Below, one piece after another: positions 55,130 through 62,114 of a DNA stretch of 62,114 nucleotides (position 1 is its first letter; every line of letters starts with the position of its first letter). Source of the DNA: Campylobacterales bacterium (lineage in GTDB: Bacteria > Campylobacterota > Campylobacteria > Campylobacterales > Sulfurospirillaceae); contig JAJRPV010000068.1 of NCBI GenBank assembly GCA_024280575.1, forward strand, positions 1 through 62,114, written 5' to 3'. Position numbers and translations under genes: made by a program. The notes beneath the pieces were generated by a model. It ran no database searches. It was not told where the DNA came from and saw only the letters and a program-made list of their open reading frames with translations.

Positions 55130-57188
55130 ATTTTTTGCTTTCTTGATATTTTTCTTCTCCTTTGGCTTTGCTCAAACTCAAAATGTTGAAGTTTTGGCAA
55201 AAAATGTTAGTAAAAGTGGCGATATTGTACATGCTAGGGGAAATGTAGTTTTATACTTACAAAAATATTTAATTACAGCTGATCGCGCTGATTATAACCA
55301 AAAAACTGGGGATTTGAATCTATTTGGAGATATAACAATACTAGAAGGGGTGGAATATTCTTCAAAAAGCGGGAAAGCAAGCTTAAACTTAAATAGTGAT
55401 ATAGGCTCCTTCGAGCCACTGTTTTTCTTTAACGATGTATCTAATATTTGGCTTAGTTGCGAGAGTGCAATATCAAATCCACAGCGTTATTTAACCCAAA
55501 AGTCTATTGTCTCAAGCTGCAATGTGCAAAATCCTGACTGGAAGATAGATTTTAGTTCAGGAGAGTTAAATAGAAAAAATAATTTTTTAAGTATTTATAA
55601 TGCTCTGTTTTATGCCGGTGACATACCAATTTTTTATTTGCCTTATTTTGCATTTTCTGTTGATAAATCTAGAAGGTCAGGTTTGTTAAGACCAAAATAT
55701 GGGTTGTCAAGCTCAGAGGGATTATATTACATGCAGCCCATATACTTTGCCCCTGATGTTAATTGGGACTTAGAATTTGATCCTCAAATAAGAACAAACA
55801 GGGGAAATGGAATCAATTCCACTTTAAGATATGTAGATTCACCTTTTTCAAATCTCACAGTACAAGCCGGAATATTCAATGAGTACAGTAGATATGTAAA
55901 GGAAAATAGTCTTATCAACAGTAGCCATTATGGCTTTGAATTAAAATATGACAGAAGTCAGTTATTTGGTAAAAAATTTAGTAAAGATGATGAAGATGGA
56001 TTGTATATGGATTTTACTTATTTAAATGATATTGATTATTTGAATACTAAAAAAGATGATACACAATCTCATAATAAACTTGTAACTTCAACTTTAAATT
56101 ACTACTTCAAGAAAGATTTGGATTATTATGGTATTTATGCCAAATACTATATTGATACCGCAAAAGAATCAAATAGAGATACGCTACAAGAATTGCCAAC
56201 GCTACAATACCATAGATTTTCTAATTCTATTTTTCTAGATAATCTACTTTATTCAGTAGATTTAAAAGCAAAAAATTATGAAAGAAATGAAGGTTTAAAC
56301 GCAATCCAATATGAATTAAATGCACCTTTGACTTATCATTTTTCATTATTAGATGAATTTTTACATTTTTCGATTTCAGAAAATATTTATATGACATATA
56401 TTGATTATTCAAATGAGAATACAACTTCTAATTACGGGCAGTATTATAGAAATTATCATAAATTTTCTATGTATACTGAGTTGTCAAAAGCCTATAATGA
56501 TTTTTACCATACATTGTATTTGGATCTAGATTATATAATTCCTAGTAAAGAGAAAAAGACAGGATATTTTGCGGATTTTATACCTATCGATACCGAAGAA
56601 AAAAGTTTAACGCTTAATTTGGCAGAGTTTTTTTATAATTCCTCTGGTGATAAAAAAGTAAGTCATACGCTGAAACAACAATATTATTTTAGTGACTATA
56701 GGTATAAGTATGGTGATTTGGAAAACAATATTAAGATATATTTTAACAATAAAATAGATTTTTCAAATACAATTTTTTACTCATATGAGTTTTCAAGGTT
56801 TTCAAAAATACAAAATTCATTAAATTATACAAATGATCTATTTCACACATCTATTTTGCATACATATGAAAATACTTCACACTCAGATACAAATTTTATT
56901 ACTTTTTCTTTTGATACAAGTTATTATAGAAACTATAATATTTTTGCATCTTTAAATTATGATTTAAAAAATGATTTTTTCAAATCATGGAAAATAGGCT
57001 TTAAGAAAAAGAAAAAATGTTGGGATTATTCAATAGTTTATAGTGAAAATATAACACCGCAATTAACAAGCTCTAGTGAAAATTCTATAAACAAAAGAGG
57101 TGTCTATATTATGTTTAATTTATATCCTCTTGGTAGCATAGATTATACTTTTAGCAAAGAGAGCAATGTTGCAAAAGCTGGTATATAA
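55119..57188 (+). CDS. lptD: LPS-assembly protein LptD
   Basis: The outer-membrane translocon that inserts lipopolysaccharide. 689 residues: signal peptide (FFAFLIFFFSFGFAQTQ), then an OstA/LptA-like jellyroll (VHARGNVVLYLQKYLITADRADYNQKTGDLNLFG motif region, residues about 35-75) and a beta barrel with IPIFYLPYFAFSVDKSRRSGLL and many alternating aromatic strands. It is shorter than the E. coli protein, as usual in this phylum. Confidence 0.92.
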   Translation: MPIRFFAFLIFFFSFGFAQTQNVEVLAKNVSKSGDIVHARGNVVLYLQKYLITADRADYNQKTGDLNLFGDITILEGVEYSSKSGKASLNLNSDIGSFEPLFFFNDVSNIWLSCESAISNPQRYLTQKSIVSSCNVQNPDWKIDFSSGELNRKNNFLSIYNALFYAGDIPIFYLPYFAFSVDKSRRSGLLRPKYGLSSSEGLYYMQPIYFAPDVNWDLEFDPQIRTNRGNGINSTLRYVDSPFSNLTVQAGIFNEYSRYVKENSLINSSHYGFELKYDRSQLFGKKFSKDDEDGLYMDFTYLNDIDYLNTKKDDTQSHNKLVTSTLNYYFKKDLDYYGIYAKYYIDTAKESNRDTLQELPTLQYHRFSNSIFLDNLLYSVDLKAKNYERNEGLNAIQYELNAPLTYHFSLLDEFLHFSISENIYMTYIDYSNENTTSNYGQYYRNYHKFSMYTELSKAYNDFYHTLYLDLDYIIPSKEKKTGYFADFIPIDTEEKSLTLNLAEFFYNSSGDKKVSHTLKQQYYFSDYRYKYGDLENNIKIYFNNKIDFSNTIFYSYEFSRFSKIQNSLNYTNDLFHTSILHTYENTSHSDTNFITFSFDTSYYRNYNIFASLNYDLKNDFFKSWKIGFKKKKKCWDYSIVYSENITPQLTSSSENSINKRGVYIMFNLYPLGSIDYTFSKESNVAKAGI

Positions 57189-57190
57189 TA

Positions 57191-57463
57191 ATGGGTGAAG
57201 ATAGTGTTAAAAAAATAAATAGTGCATTGAAAACCATGGAATTACCGCCTTTTATAAGTATAAAAGAATTAAAAGACAGATATAAAGTGTTAGCAGGTAT
57301 TTATCATCCTGATTTTGGAGGAGATGAAAAAAAGATGGTGCTTATCAATGAAGCTTATGCGCTTTTAAAAAGTTATATGAATAATTTCAAATTCTCTTTT
57401 ACGAAAGAGGAGATATATAAACAATTTCCACAAGATGATTATGCATCAAAATTTAGATTTTAA
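57191..57463 (+). CDS. Small J-domain protein
   Basis: A 90-residue protein that is mostly a J domain: PFISIKELKDRYKVLAGIYH, the HPD motif in YHPDFGGDEKKM, then LINEAYALLKSYM. The HPD loop stimulates DnaK ATPase. There is no Gly/Phe or zinc-finger region, so it is a minimal co-chaperone. It starts two bases after lptD, which may hint at a role in envelope protein folding. Confidence 0.85.
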   Translation: MGEDSVKKINSALKTMELPPFISIKELKDRYKVLAGIYHPDFGGDEKKMVLINEAYALLKSYMNNFKFSFTKEEIYKQFPQDDYASKFRF

Positions 57464-57507
57464 TTCATAAGTAAATATCTGACCATAAAAAAGGAGAATT
57501 GGTAAAT

Positions 57508-57603
57508 ATGCAAAAATTATCACAAGATGATATAATAGAGGTTTTAAATAATTCTAAAGGGCACTTGCCTTTTACTAAAAATAGGAGTGATGATGGAATA
57601 TAA
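57508..57603 (+). CDS. 31-residue ORF translationally coupled to pnp
   Basis: The ATG follows an AAAAAAGGAG site, though with 14-15 bases between them. The peptide is [20 protein letters not shown] followed by [11 protein letters not shown]. Its stop overlaps the pnp start region by 11 bases, and the pnp binding site TAGGAG lies inside it. Translation of this ORF would bring ribosomes to the pnp start. I recognise no family. Confidence 0.5.
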   Translation: MQKLSQDDIIEVLNNSKGHLPFTKNRSDDGI

Positions 57604-59827
57604 AGTAGATGTGAACAATCAAGAAGAGATTTATGATATAGGCAAGGTTGCAAAACAGGCAGCAGGTGCTGTGATGTTAAAAATAAAAGATACAGTTATA
57701 TTGGCAGCAATTTCTAGAGATGATGACCAAGTAGATGGTAATTTTGTGCCTTTGACAGTACAGTATATAGAAAAAACATATGCTTTGGGAAAATTTCCCG
57801 GAGGTTTTATAAAAAGAGAAACTAAACCAAGTGATTTTGAAACACTAACTTCGCGAGTGATAGACAGAAGCTTGAGACCTCTTTTTCCAGATGGATATGC
57901 ATATCCAACACAATTGACAGTTTTTGTTTTGAGTTGTGACCCTGAAGTTGATCTTCAAGTTGCTGCACTAAATGCCGCAAGTGCTGCTTTATATATTTCA
58001 GATATACCTGTAAATAAATCGGTATGTGGCGTAAGAATAGGAAAAATTGATGGAGAACTTGTAGTAAATCCATCAAATTCTGAGCTTGAAAATTCTAGTT
58101 TAGACTTATATGTATCAGGTACAAAAGAAGAACTTTTGATGATAGAAATGAGAGCAATTGCTACAACACAGACGGAAGTAATTCCTTCTATGTCTATTGA
58201 CCCTATGATTGATCCCACTATGAGTGAAAATCTAATTCCGGTAGAAAAAATAAATGAAGCTAGTGAAGATGAAATACTTAAAGCCATAGACAAAGCACAG
58301 GATGCAATTTCACAAGGATCAACAGCTTATGAAAATATGTTTTCGCCAATTAAGAAAGATGATGCCGTACTAGAATACAAAAAAGATTTATTAGATAATG
58401 GAATTGAAACTTATATTGACGAATTTTATAAAGATGATGTAAAAGATGCAATTTCACAAATGGCAAAAAGCGAAAGAGCAACAGGTTTGAAAAAACTTGT
58501 TAAAAAAATTATGAGCGATGACATAGCTAAAGAAGAAGATTGGGATGAAGAAATTGTCAAAAATGTCATGAATGACTATAAAAGAAAAATTGTGCGAAAA
58601 ATGATAGTAGAAGATAAGATTAGAGCAGATGGTCGGTCATTAACTCAAGTAAGACCTATATCAATCGAAACAAATCTTCTTCCAAGGACGCATGGTTCAT
58701 GTCTTTTCACCAGAGGTCAAACACAAGCTTTGGTTACCGTTACACTAGGTGGTGATAAAGATGGACAAATGTATGAAAGATTGACTTCAAAAGGAAATTT
58801 AACAGAAAATTTTATGGTAAATTATAACTTTCCTGGATTTTCAGTTGGAGAAGCCGGTTTTATAAGGGCGCCAGGCAGAAGAGAACTAGGACATGGTAAT
58901 CTAGCTCGTCGTGCACTAGAACCAACTCTTGATATGGATAGACTCCAAACTATAAGACTGGTTTCTGAGATTTTAGAATCAAACGGTTCATCCTCTCAGG
59001 CAACAATTTGTGGAGGCTCTCTTGCGCTTAAGGCGGCTGGAGTTGATGTAAAAAAACTTGTTGCAGGAATTGCAATGGGTGTTGTTTTTGAAGACGATAA
59101 ACACGCAATTTTAACTGATATAATGGGATTAGAAGATCATTATGGTGATATGGATTTTAAAGTGGCGGGAACAGTTGATGGCATAACTGCACTTCAAATG
59201 GATATTAAATTAGGTGGCATCTCAAGGGATATTTTAAAAGAAGCTCTTTATCAAGCAAAAGAGGGTAGAAATCATATATTGGCAATCATGGAAGAAGCGG
59301 CTGCAAATATACATGTAAACAATAAAATACTTCCAAAATTAGAATTGTTTAGCATAGACCCTTCTAAAATAGTAGACATTATAGGGCAAGCAGGAAAAAC
59401 AATAAGAGAAATAATAGAAAAATTTGAAGTTTCTATTGATTTAGATCGTGACAAAGGTGAAGTAAAAATTGCAGGTGATAACAAGGAAAAAGTAGAAGCT
59501 GCAACAAATCATATCGTAGAAATTGTAAATAAACCATCTAGCGGAAGAGGGGGAAGAGACAATAGAAGAGGTGGAGGACATCGTGATAGCAGACCAATTC
59601 CTCAATTTGCAAAAGATGAAATTGTTGCTGGAGTCGTTAAGAGAATCGTAGATTTTGGTGCATTTGTTGAATTACCAGGAGGAATAGACGGTCTTTTACA
59701 TGTATCAAAAATTGCTGATCACAGAGTTGAAAAGGTCAGTGATTATATTGAAATTGACCAAAAAGTAAAAGTAAAAATTTTAAAGCAAAATGGAAATAAG
59801 ATAGAATTGGCTTTAGTCAGAGACTAG
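57593..59827 (+). CDS. pnp: Polyribonucleotide nucleotidyltransferase
   Basis: A phosphorolytic 3'-5' exoribonuclease. 744 residues: two RNase PH domains ([15 protein letters not shown]-type start, FPGGFIKRE, then [16 protein letters not shown]), a linker domain, KH ([16 protein letters not shown]) and S1 ([26 protein letters not shown]). I take ATG 57593 (MEYKVDVNN), five bases after AGGAG; GTG 57587 and ATG 57590 are alternatives. Confidence 0.95.
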   Translation: MEYKVDVNNQEEIYDIGKVAKQAAGAVMLKIKDTVILAAISRDDDQVDGNFVPLTVQYIEKTYALGKFPGGFIKRETKPSDFETLTSRVIDRSLRPLFPDGYAYPTQLTVFVLSCDPEVDLQVAALNAASAALYISDIPVNKSVCGVRIGKIDGELVVNPSNSELENSSLDLYVSGTKEELLMIEMRAIATTQTEVIPSMSIDPMIDPTMSENLIPVEKINEASEDEILKAIDKAQDAISQGSTAYENMFSPIKKDDAVLEYKKDLLDNGIETYIDEFYKDDVKDAISQMAKSERATGLKKLVKKIMSDDIAKEEDWDEEIVKNVMNDYKRKIVRKMIVEDKIRADGRSLTQVRPISIETNLLPRTHGSCLFTRGQTQALVTVTLGGDKDGQMYERLTSKGNLTENFMVNYNFPGFSVGEAGFIRAPGRRELGHGNLARRALEPTLDMDRLQTIRLVSEILESNGSSSQATICGGSLALKAAGVDVKKLVAGIAMGVVFEDDKHAILTDIMGLEDHYGDMDFKVAGTVDGITALQMDIKLGGISRDILKEALYQAKEGRNHILAIMEEAAANIHVNNKILPKLELFSIDPSKIVDIIGQAGKTIREIIEKFEVSIDLDRDKGEVKIAGDNKEKVEAATNHIVEIVNKPSSGRGGRDNRRGGGHRDSRPIPQFAKDEIVAGVVKRIVDFGAFVELPGGIDGLLHVSKIADHRVEKVSDYIEIDQKVKVKILKQNGNKIELALVRD

Positions 59828-59854
59828 TTAATCATTTTTTAACTAAATATAGGC

Positions 59855-60010
59855 TAAAATATCGCCGATGCAAAGTGATAAGTAGGGATACGCAAGCCGA
59901 ACGGACTTTGTAAATTTAAATTTAAAGATTTAAAATTCAATAATTCTTCTTAGCGAAGTTAAAGCTTTAGTGAGAGGAATTATTAAAGATTTTATATCTT
60001 TAATGAGGAG
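59855..60010 (+). promoter_or_regulatory. atpE promoter and structured leader
   Basis: A -10-like TAAAAT at 59855-59860. Leader stem 1: 59869-59876 with 59905-59912 (8 bp), loop GATAAGTAGGGATACGCAAG and on. Stem 2: AATAATTC (59939-59946) with GAATTATT (59977-59984), inner CTTC/GAAG hairpin, core AAAGCTTTAGTGA (59961-59973). The right arm runs into a rival 8-bp hairpin (59983-59990 with 59996-60003) just before GAGGAG. Stem 2 and the rival hairpin resemble the guaA leader. I match it to no riboswitch family. Confidence 0.5.
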
Positions 60011-60017
60011 AAGTAGA

Positions 60018-60323
60018 GTGAAAAAAGTTATATTTTTATTGGTAGCATTTGCAGGATTTGCATTTGCAGGTGAAGGTGAGAGTATGATTCAAGCATATTC
60101 AGTTGTTGCAGCAGGTCTAGGTCTTGGTTTGGCTGCACTAGGTGGAGCTATTGGTATGGGACATACTGCAGCTGCTACAATAGCAGGAACTGCAAGAAAT
60201 CCAGGTCTTGGCGGCAAACTAATGACAACTATGTTCATCGCTCTAGCGATGATTGAAGCTCAAGTTATCTATGCACTTGTTATCGCTTTGATAGCACTAT
60301 ATGCAAATCCTTTCTTAGGATAA
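60018..60323 (+). CDS. atpE: ATP synthase subunit c
   Basis: The proteolipid ring subunit of F-type ATP synthase. 101 residues from GTG 60018 (MKKVIFLLVAFAGFAFAGEG, a signal-peptide-like start typical of the phylum). Two membrane hairpin helices follow: AAGLGLGLAALGGAIGMGHT, then IALAMIEAQVIYALVIALIA with the ion-binding Glu. RNP in GTARNPGLGGK forms the polar loop. AGGAGAAGT precedes the start. The gene is apart from the main atp operon, as is usual in Campylobacterota. Confidence 0.93.
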   Translation: MKKVIFLLVAFAGFAFAGEGESMIQAYSVVAAGLGLGLAALGGAIGMGHTAAATIAGTARNPGLGGKLMTTMFIALAMIEAQVIYALVIALIALYANPFLG

Positions 60324-60337
60324 ACCTTAATTTATGC

Positions 60338-60368
60338 TACATGTAGAGGCTTAAAACCTCTACATGTA
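60338..60368 (+). terminator. Perfect 12-bp hairpin after atpE
   Basis: TACATGTAGAGG (60338-60349) pairs exactly with CCTCTACATGTA (60357-60368) around a 7-nt loop. A+T-rich sequence follows but no real T-run, so it may terminate poorly or protect the atpE mRNA 3' end. Each arm carries one TACATGTA palindrome. Confidence 0.55.
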
Positions 60369-60375
60369 TAAAATT

Positions 60376-60414
60376 GCGACCATGGTGGAATTGGTAGACA
60401 CGCTATCTTGAGGG
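60376..60414 (+). pseudogene. 5' half of a tRNA-Leu gene
   Basis: GCGACCATGGTGGAATTGGT followed by AGACACGCTATC and TTGAGGG. It has an acceptor 5' strand, a D arm with GGTAGA, an anticodon stem strand and a seven-base anticodon loop with GAG. It then stops: there is no second anticodon strand, variable arm, T arm or GGTCGC 3' strand. The break falls exactly at the end of the anticodon loop, a typical site for integrase crossover in tRNA genes. Confidence 0.75.
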
Positions 60415-60436
60415 AATTGTGAAAATGTTATAAAAT

Positions 60437-60520
60437 GTCGAAGTGGCGGAACGGTAGACGCGCGGGCTTGAGGGGCTCGTTTCGAGAGAAGTGGGAGTTC
60501 AAATCTCCTCTTCGACACCA
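60437..60520 (+). tRNA. tRNA-Leu (anticodon GAG)
   Basis: Acceptor GTCGAAG pairs with CTTCGAC; the discriminator is A, and CCA is encoded (60518-60520). D arm with GGTAGA; anticodon stem CGGGC/GCTCG closes TTGAGGG with anticodon GAG, reading CUC/CUU. A variable region with TTTCGAGAGAA and T arm GGGAG-TTCAAAT-CTCCT follow. Its acceptor differs from that of the half gene just upstream, so it is not simply its duplicate. Confidence 0.92.
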
Positions 60521-60688
60521 TAAATAAGGGCTTTGTAGAGCTTCTTAAAAATCTTCAGTAACAAAAAATCAAAAATAAATTATTAAAAATACTTATAAAA
60601 TAGAATCTATGGTAAAATTAGGTTATGTATAAAGTTATGTGTCCCTGATAGCATAATATCATGCAAAAAGCAGTAAAAACGAGAAAAT

Positions 60689-61240
60689 ATGAATGAATTG
60701 GAACAAAATAATCCAGAAAATATAATTGATAAACTATCAGACAACAATAAGATATTTTTAAATGAACTAATCAGCAACGAAAAAATAGGAAAGAAAATAC
60801 TTTATATCGTATTTGATTTTTTAGATGAAAATGTTGAAAGTTTAAAATCACTTGATATATGGATTGATGGAGAAGTAACACAAGTTGTTGAATTGCTAAA
60901 GACTAGTGATACTATAAAGCTTATTGATTTATTTGTACAGGTAAAACAATATCAAATAGATAGTATTAAATTATCTGATGTAGATTTTGATAAAATAATC
61001 GCTAAACTTAAAAGAGATGTGGCAACTTTAAAAAAGAAACTTGCTCAACCCTCAAAACTTATAAATACTAAACAGTTTGAAGAAAGATACGGGCTTACAA
61101 GAGTTCAACAAAAAGGGCTTAGAGGTAAAATTACCGACCCTTTACCATATAGTATGGTTAATGATAAAACAATCATGTATGAGCCAGAGGAAGTTGAAAA
61201 ATGGCTAGATAACTATAAGGGTAGAATGAAAAGTAAATAA
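60689..61240 (+). CDS. Hypothetical protein with possible C-terminal DNA-binding domain
   Basis: 183 residues. The N-terminal 120 are acidic and helical with no recognised family (DKLSDNNKIFLNELIS, IAKLKRDVATLKKKL). Residues about 128-178 (LINTKQFEERYGLTRVQQKG and YEPEEVEKWLDNYK) look like a MerR/excisionase-type winged helix, in which the last part recalls the usual wing and helix. It ends exactly where the opposing recombinase gene ends. Together with the tRNA remnant this suggests a small mobile element, but the role is a guess. Confidence 0.6.
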   Translation: MNELEQNNPENIIDKLSDNNKIFLNELISNEKIGKKILYIVFDFLDENVESLKSLDIWIDGEVTQVVELLKTSDTIKLIDLFVQVKQYQIDSIKLSDVDFDKIIAKLKRDVATLKKKLAQPSKLINTKQFEERYGLTRVQQKGLRGKITDPLPYSMVNDKTIMYEPEEVEKWLDNYKGRMKSK

Positions 61241-61810
61241 TTATGACAAGGTACTCTTTTTGTATTTAGAGATATATCGTAACAAAGTGCTTCTCCCAAT
61301 CTCAAACTTATCAGCTATCTCTTGGTTGGTTATGCCATTATCTTGCATTTGCATAGCCAACAGCACTTTTTCATCATCAAACTTAGCAACTCTACCAAAT
61401 TTTACACCCCGCTTGATTGCAGAGGCTATTCCATCAGCTTGTCGCTCAGCTCGTAGGTCAGTTTCAAAAGCAGACACGATAGAGAGCAAACCTATCATTA
61501 ATCTACCTGCACTACTAGAGGTATCTAAATCTTGCTCAGTTGCTTTAAATGCTACACCTTTACTGTTAAGTGTATCTATTATCTGATGTAAGTCTTTTAC
61601 AGAGCGAGAGCACCTATCGAGGCGAGTTACATAAAACTCATCGCCCTCACGACAAAAATCTAAAATATTTTGAAGTTCTACTCTGTTGGTTGCTTGAGTA
61701 CCGCTGATTTTTTCTTGGAAGATTTTTTCACACCCAACTTTTGTAAGTGCTTCGATTTGTGATTGGAGATTTTGACCTGAACTTGAAACTCTTGCATATC
61801 CGACTTTCAT
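61241..61810 (-). CDS. Small serine recombinase (resolvase/invertase family)
   Basis: 189 residues. The catalytic domain shows GYARVSSSGQNLQSQ (nucleophile Ser among Ser9-Ser11), RVELQNILDFCREGD, VTRLDRCSRSVKDL and FETDLRAERQADGI. A C-terminal HTH (NGITNQEIADKFEIGRSTLLRYI) binds DNA. The size and layout are those of Tn3-type resolvases and invertases. The partner site would normally lie next to the gene, for which the 61811-61946 gap is the candidate. Confidence 0.93.
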   Translation of the reverse strand: MKVGYARVSSSGQNLQSQIEALTKVGCEKIFQEKISGTQATNRVELQNILDFCREGDEFYVTRLDRCSRSVKDLHQIIDTLNSKGVAFKATEQDLDTSSSAGRLMIGLLSIVSAFETDLRAERQADGIASAIKRGVKFGRVAKFDDEKVLLAMQMQDNGITNQEIADKFEIGRSTLLRYISKYKKSTLS

Positions 61811-61946
61811 GACTGTGCCTTGTTTTATGTATTATAAAGTCTTAGAGTTAAAGAGATGTTTAAATGAGATAGTTTATGAGATACCTTTTAAGGGGTTGCA
61901 GGTGCGAACCCAAGGGCATCTCTCAAAGTGTAGTTTGTGAGATAGG
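61811..61946. other. Gap with possible recombinase site
   Basis: A 136-bp region upstream of the recombinase. TAGTTTATGAGATA (near 61869-61882) recurs as TAGTTTGTGAGATA (near 61931-61944), and a GGGTT/AACCC inverted pair lies between them (around 61897-61915). Paired direct copies upstream of a resolvase fit a res-like site, but I cannot define subsites. Confidence 0.35.
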
Positions 61947-62114
61947 TTAGTAACCAAATTTTTTGTTTGCTTGTTTTATAATAATATCTTTTTGTTTTTG
62001 TGTTAAAAAATCTATCACTTTGTATCTTTTTTCAAATACCTTATAAGAGTTGAAAAAATCACAATAGGCATTTTTGAAAGTAAAGGTTACATTTTTTATC
62101 GTTTCATGAAGAAA
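61947..62114 (-). CDS. Partial hypothetical protein (C-terminus)
   Basis: An open frame runs off the right edge of the window on the minus strand. Its 55 residues include FLHETIKNVTFTFKNAYCDF, then YKVFEKRYKVIDFLTQKQKD and a final KKFGY. There are no stops, and codon use is like that of its neighbours. The family cannot be judged from this fragment. Confidence 0.55.
   Translation of the reverse strand, partial: FLHETIKNVTFTFKNAYCDFFNSYKVFEKRYKVIDFLTQKQKDIIIKQANKKFGY

Noticed and set aside
59869-59912. GEMM (c-di-GMP) riboswitch before atpE
   Set aside because: ACGCAAGCC resembles part of the core, but the GCAAACC-tetraloop hairpin and the second helix are missing.
60376-60436. Intact tRNA-Leu at 60376
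   Set aside because: The anticodon 3' strand, variable arm, T arm and acceptor 3' strand are absent.

Overview
This is an AT-rich bacterial chromosome segment. I assign it to the Campylobacterota (former Epsilonproteobacteria), most like the free-living Sulfurimonas/Sulfurovum group. The grounds are gene orders known from that phylum: cheY-prmA-ftsH-psd-like-pssA; gatC/cvpA-fur-lysS-glyA-DUF1882-SPOR-aroE; der-aroK-trpS-serS-pflB (as in Campylobacter Cj0386-Cj0390); a 6S-like RNA just before purD; and a lone atpE. An NhaD antiporter, a TRAP transporter and a nitrate-sensor-like kinase suggest an environmental organism rather than a host-restricted one.

Layout. 1-6.7 kb: the end of a YoeB toxin and a sugar epimerase, then a 5.7 kb accessory island (HipA/HipB-like, a DUF4143-type ATPase, BrnT/BrnA-like, MazE/MazF, a Y1 REP-type transposase fused to an antitoxin-like domain, and decayed AbiEii and HTH pieces). 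The island separates the epimerase from its likely partner, a WbpL-type glycosyltransferase. A 20-25 bp repeat marks the 3' ends of three toxin-antitoxin operons and lies just before the transposase. 6.7-17.6 kb (+): glycosyltransferase, exonuclease, phosphomannomutase, hisH, hisA, cheY, prmA, ftsH, psd-like, pssA and leuA. 17.6-37.1 kb (mostly -): pflB, serS, trpS, aroK, der, TRAP dctMQP, aroE, trpE, SPOR protein, DUF1882, glyA, lysS, fur, cvpA, GGDEF protein, pilT and gatC. 37.2-40.4 kb (+): YfgM-like and BamB-like pair, a hypothetical gene, coaX and hisG. 40.4-47.9 kb (-): a phosphorelay cluster (receiver, hybrid NIT kinase, Sel1 protein, PAS/HPt protein), uvrC and a DUF721-like gene. 47.8-60.3 kb (+): LptM-like lipoprotein, nadB, nhaD, guaA, hemD, 6S-like RNA, purD, RDD protein, lptD, J-domain protein, small ORF, pnp and atpE. 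60.3-62.1 kb: a second accessory site with a truncated tRNA-Leu, an intact tRNA-Leu(GAG), an HTH-like protein, a serine recombinase and one partial gene.

Four conserved genes (prmA, trpE, glyA and the hybrid kinase) each lack exactly one base. uvrC has an in-frame TGA, and aroE lacks a canonical start codon at its conserved N-terminus. The shared one-base-deletion pattern suggests sequence error more than biology, but raw reads would have to decide.

The most promising candidates for something undescribed are: (1) the boundary-repeat/RAYT system with its transposase-antitoxin fusion; (2) a leader architecture shared by guaA and atpE, with a common 13-nt core and alternative hairpins next to the ribosome binding site; and (3) an over-represented TACATGTA palindrome spread across the window.
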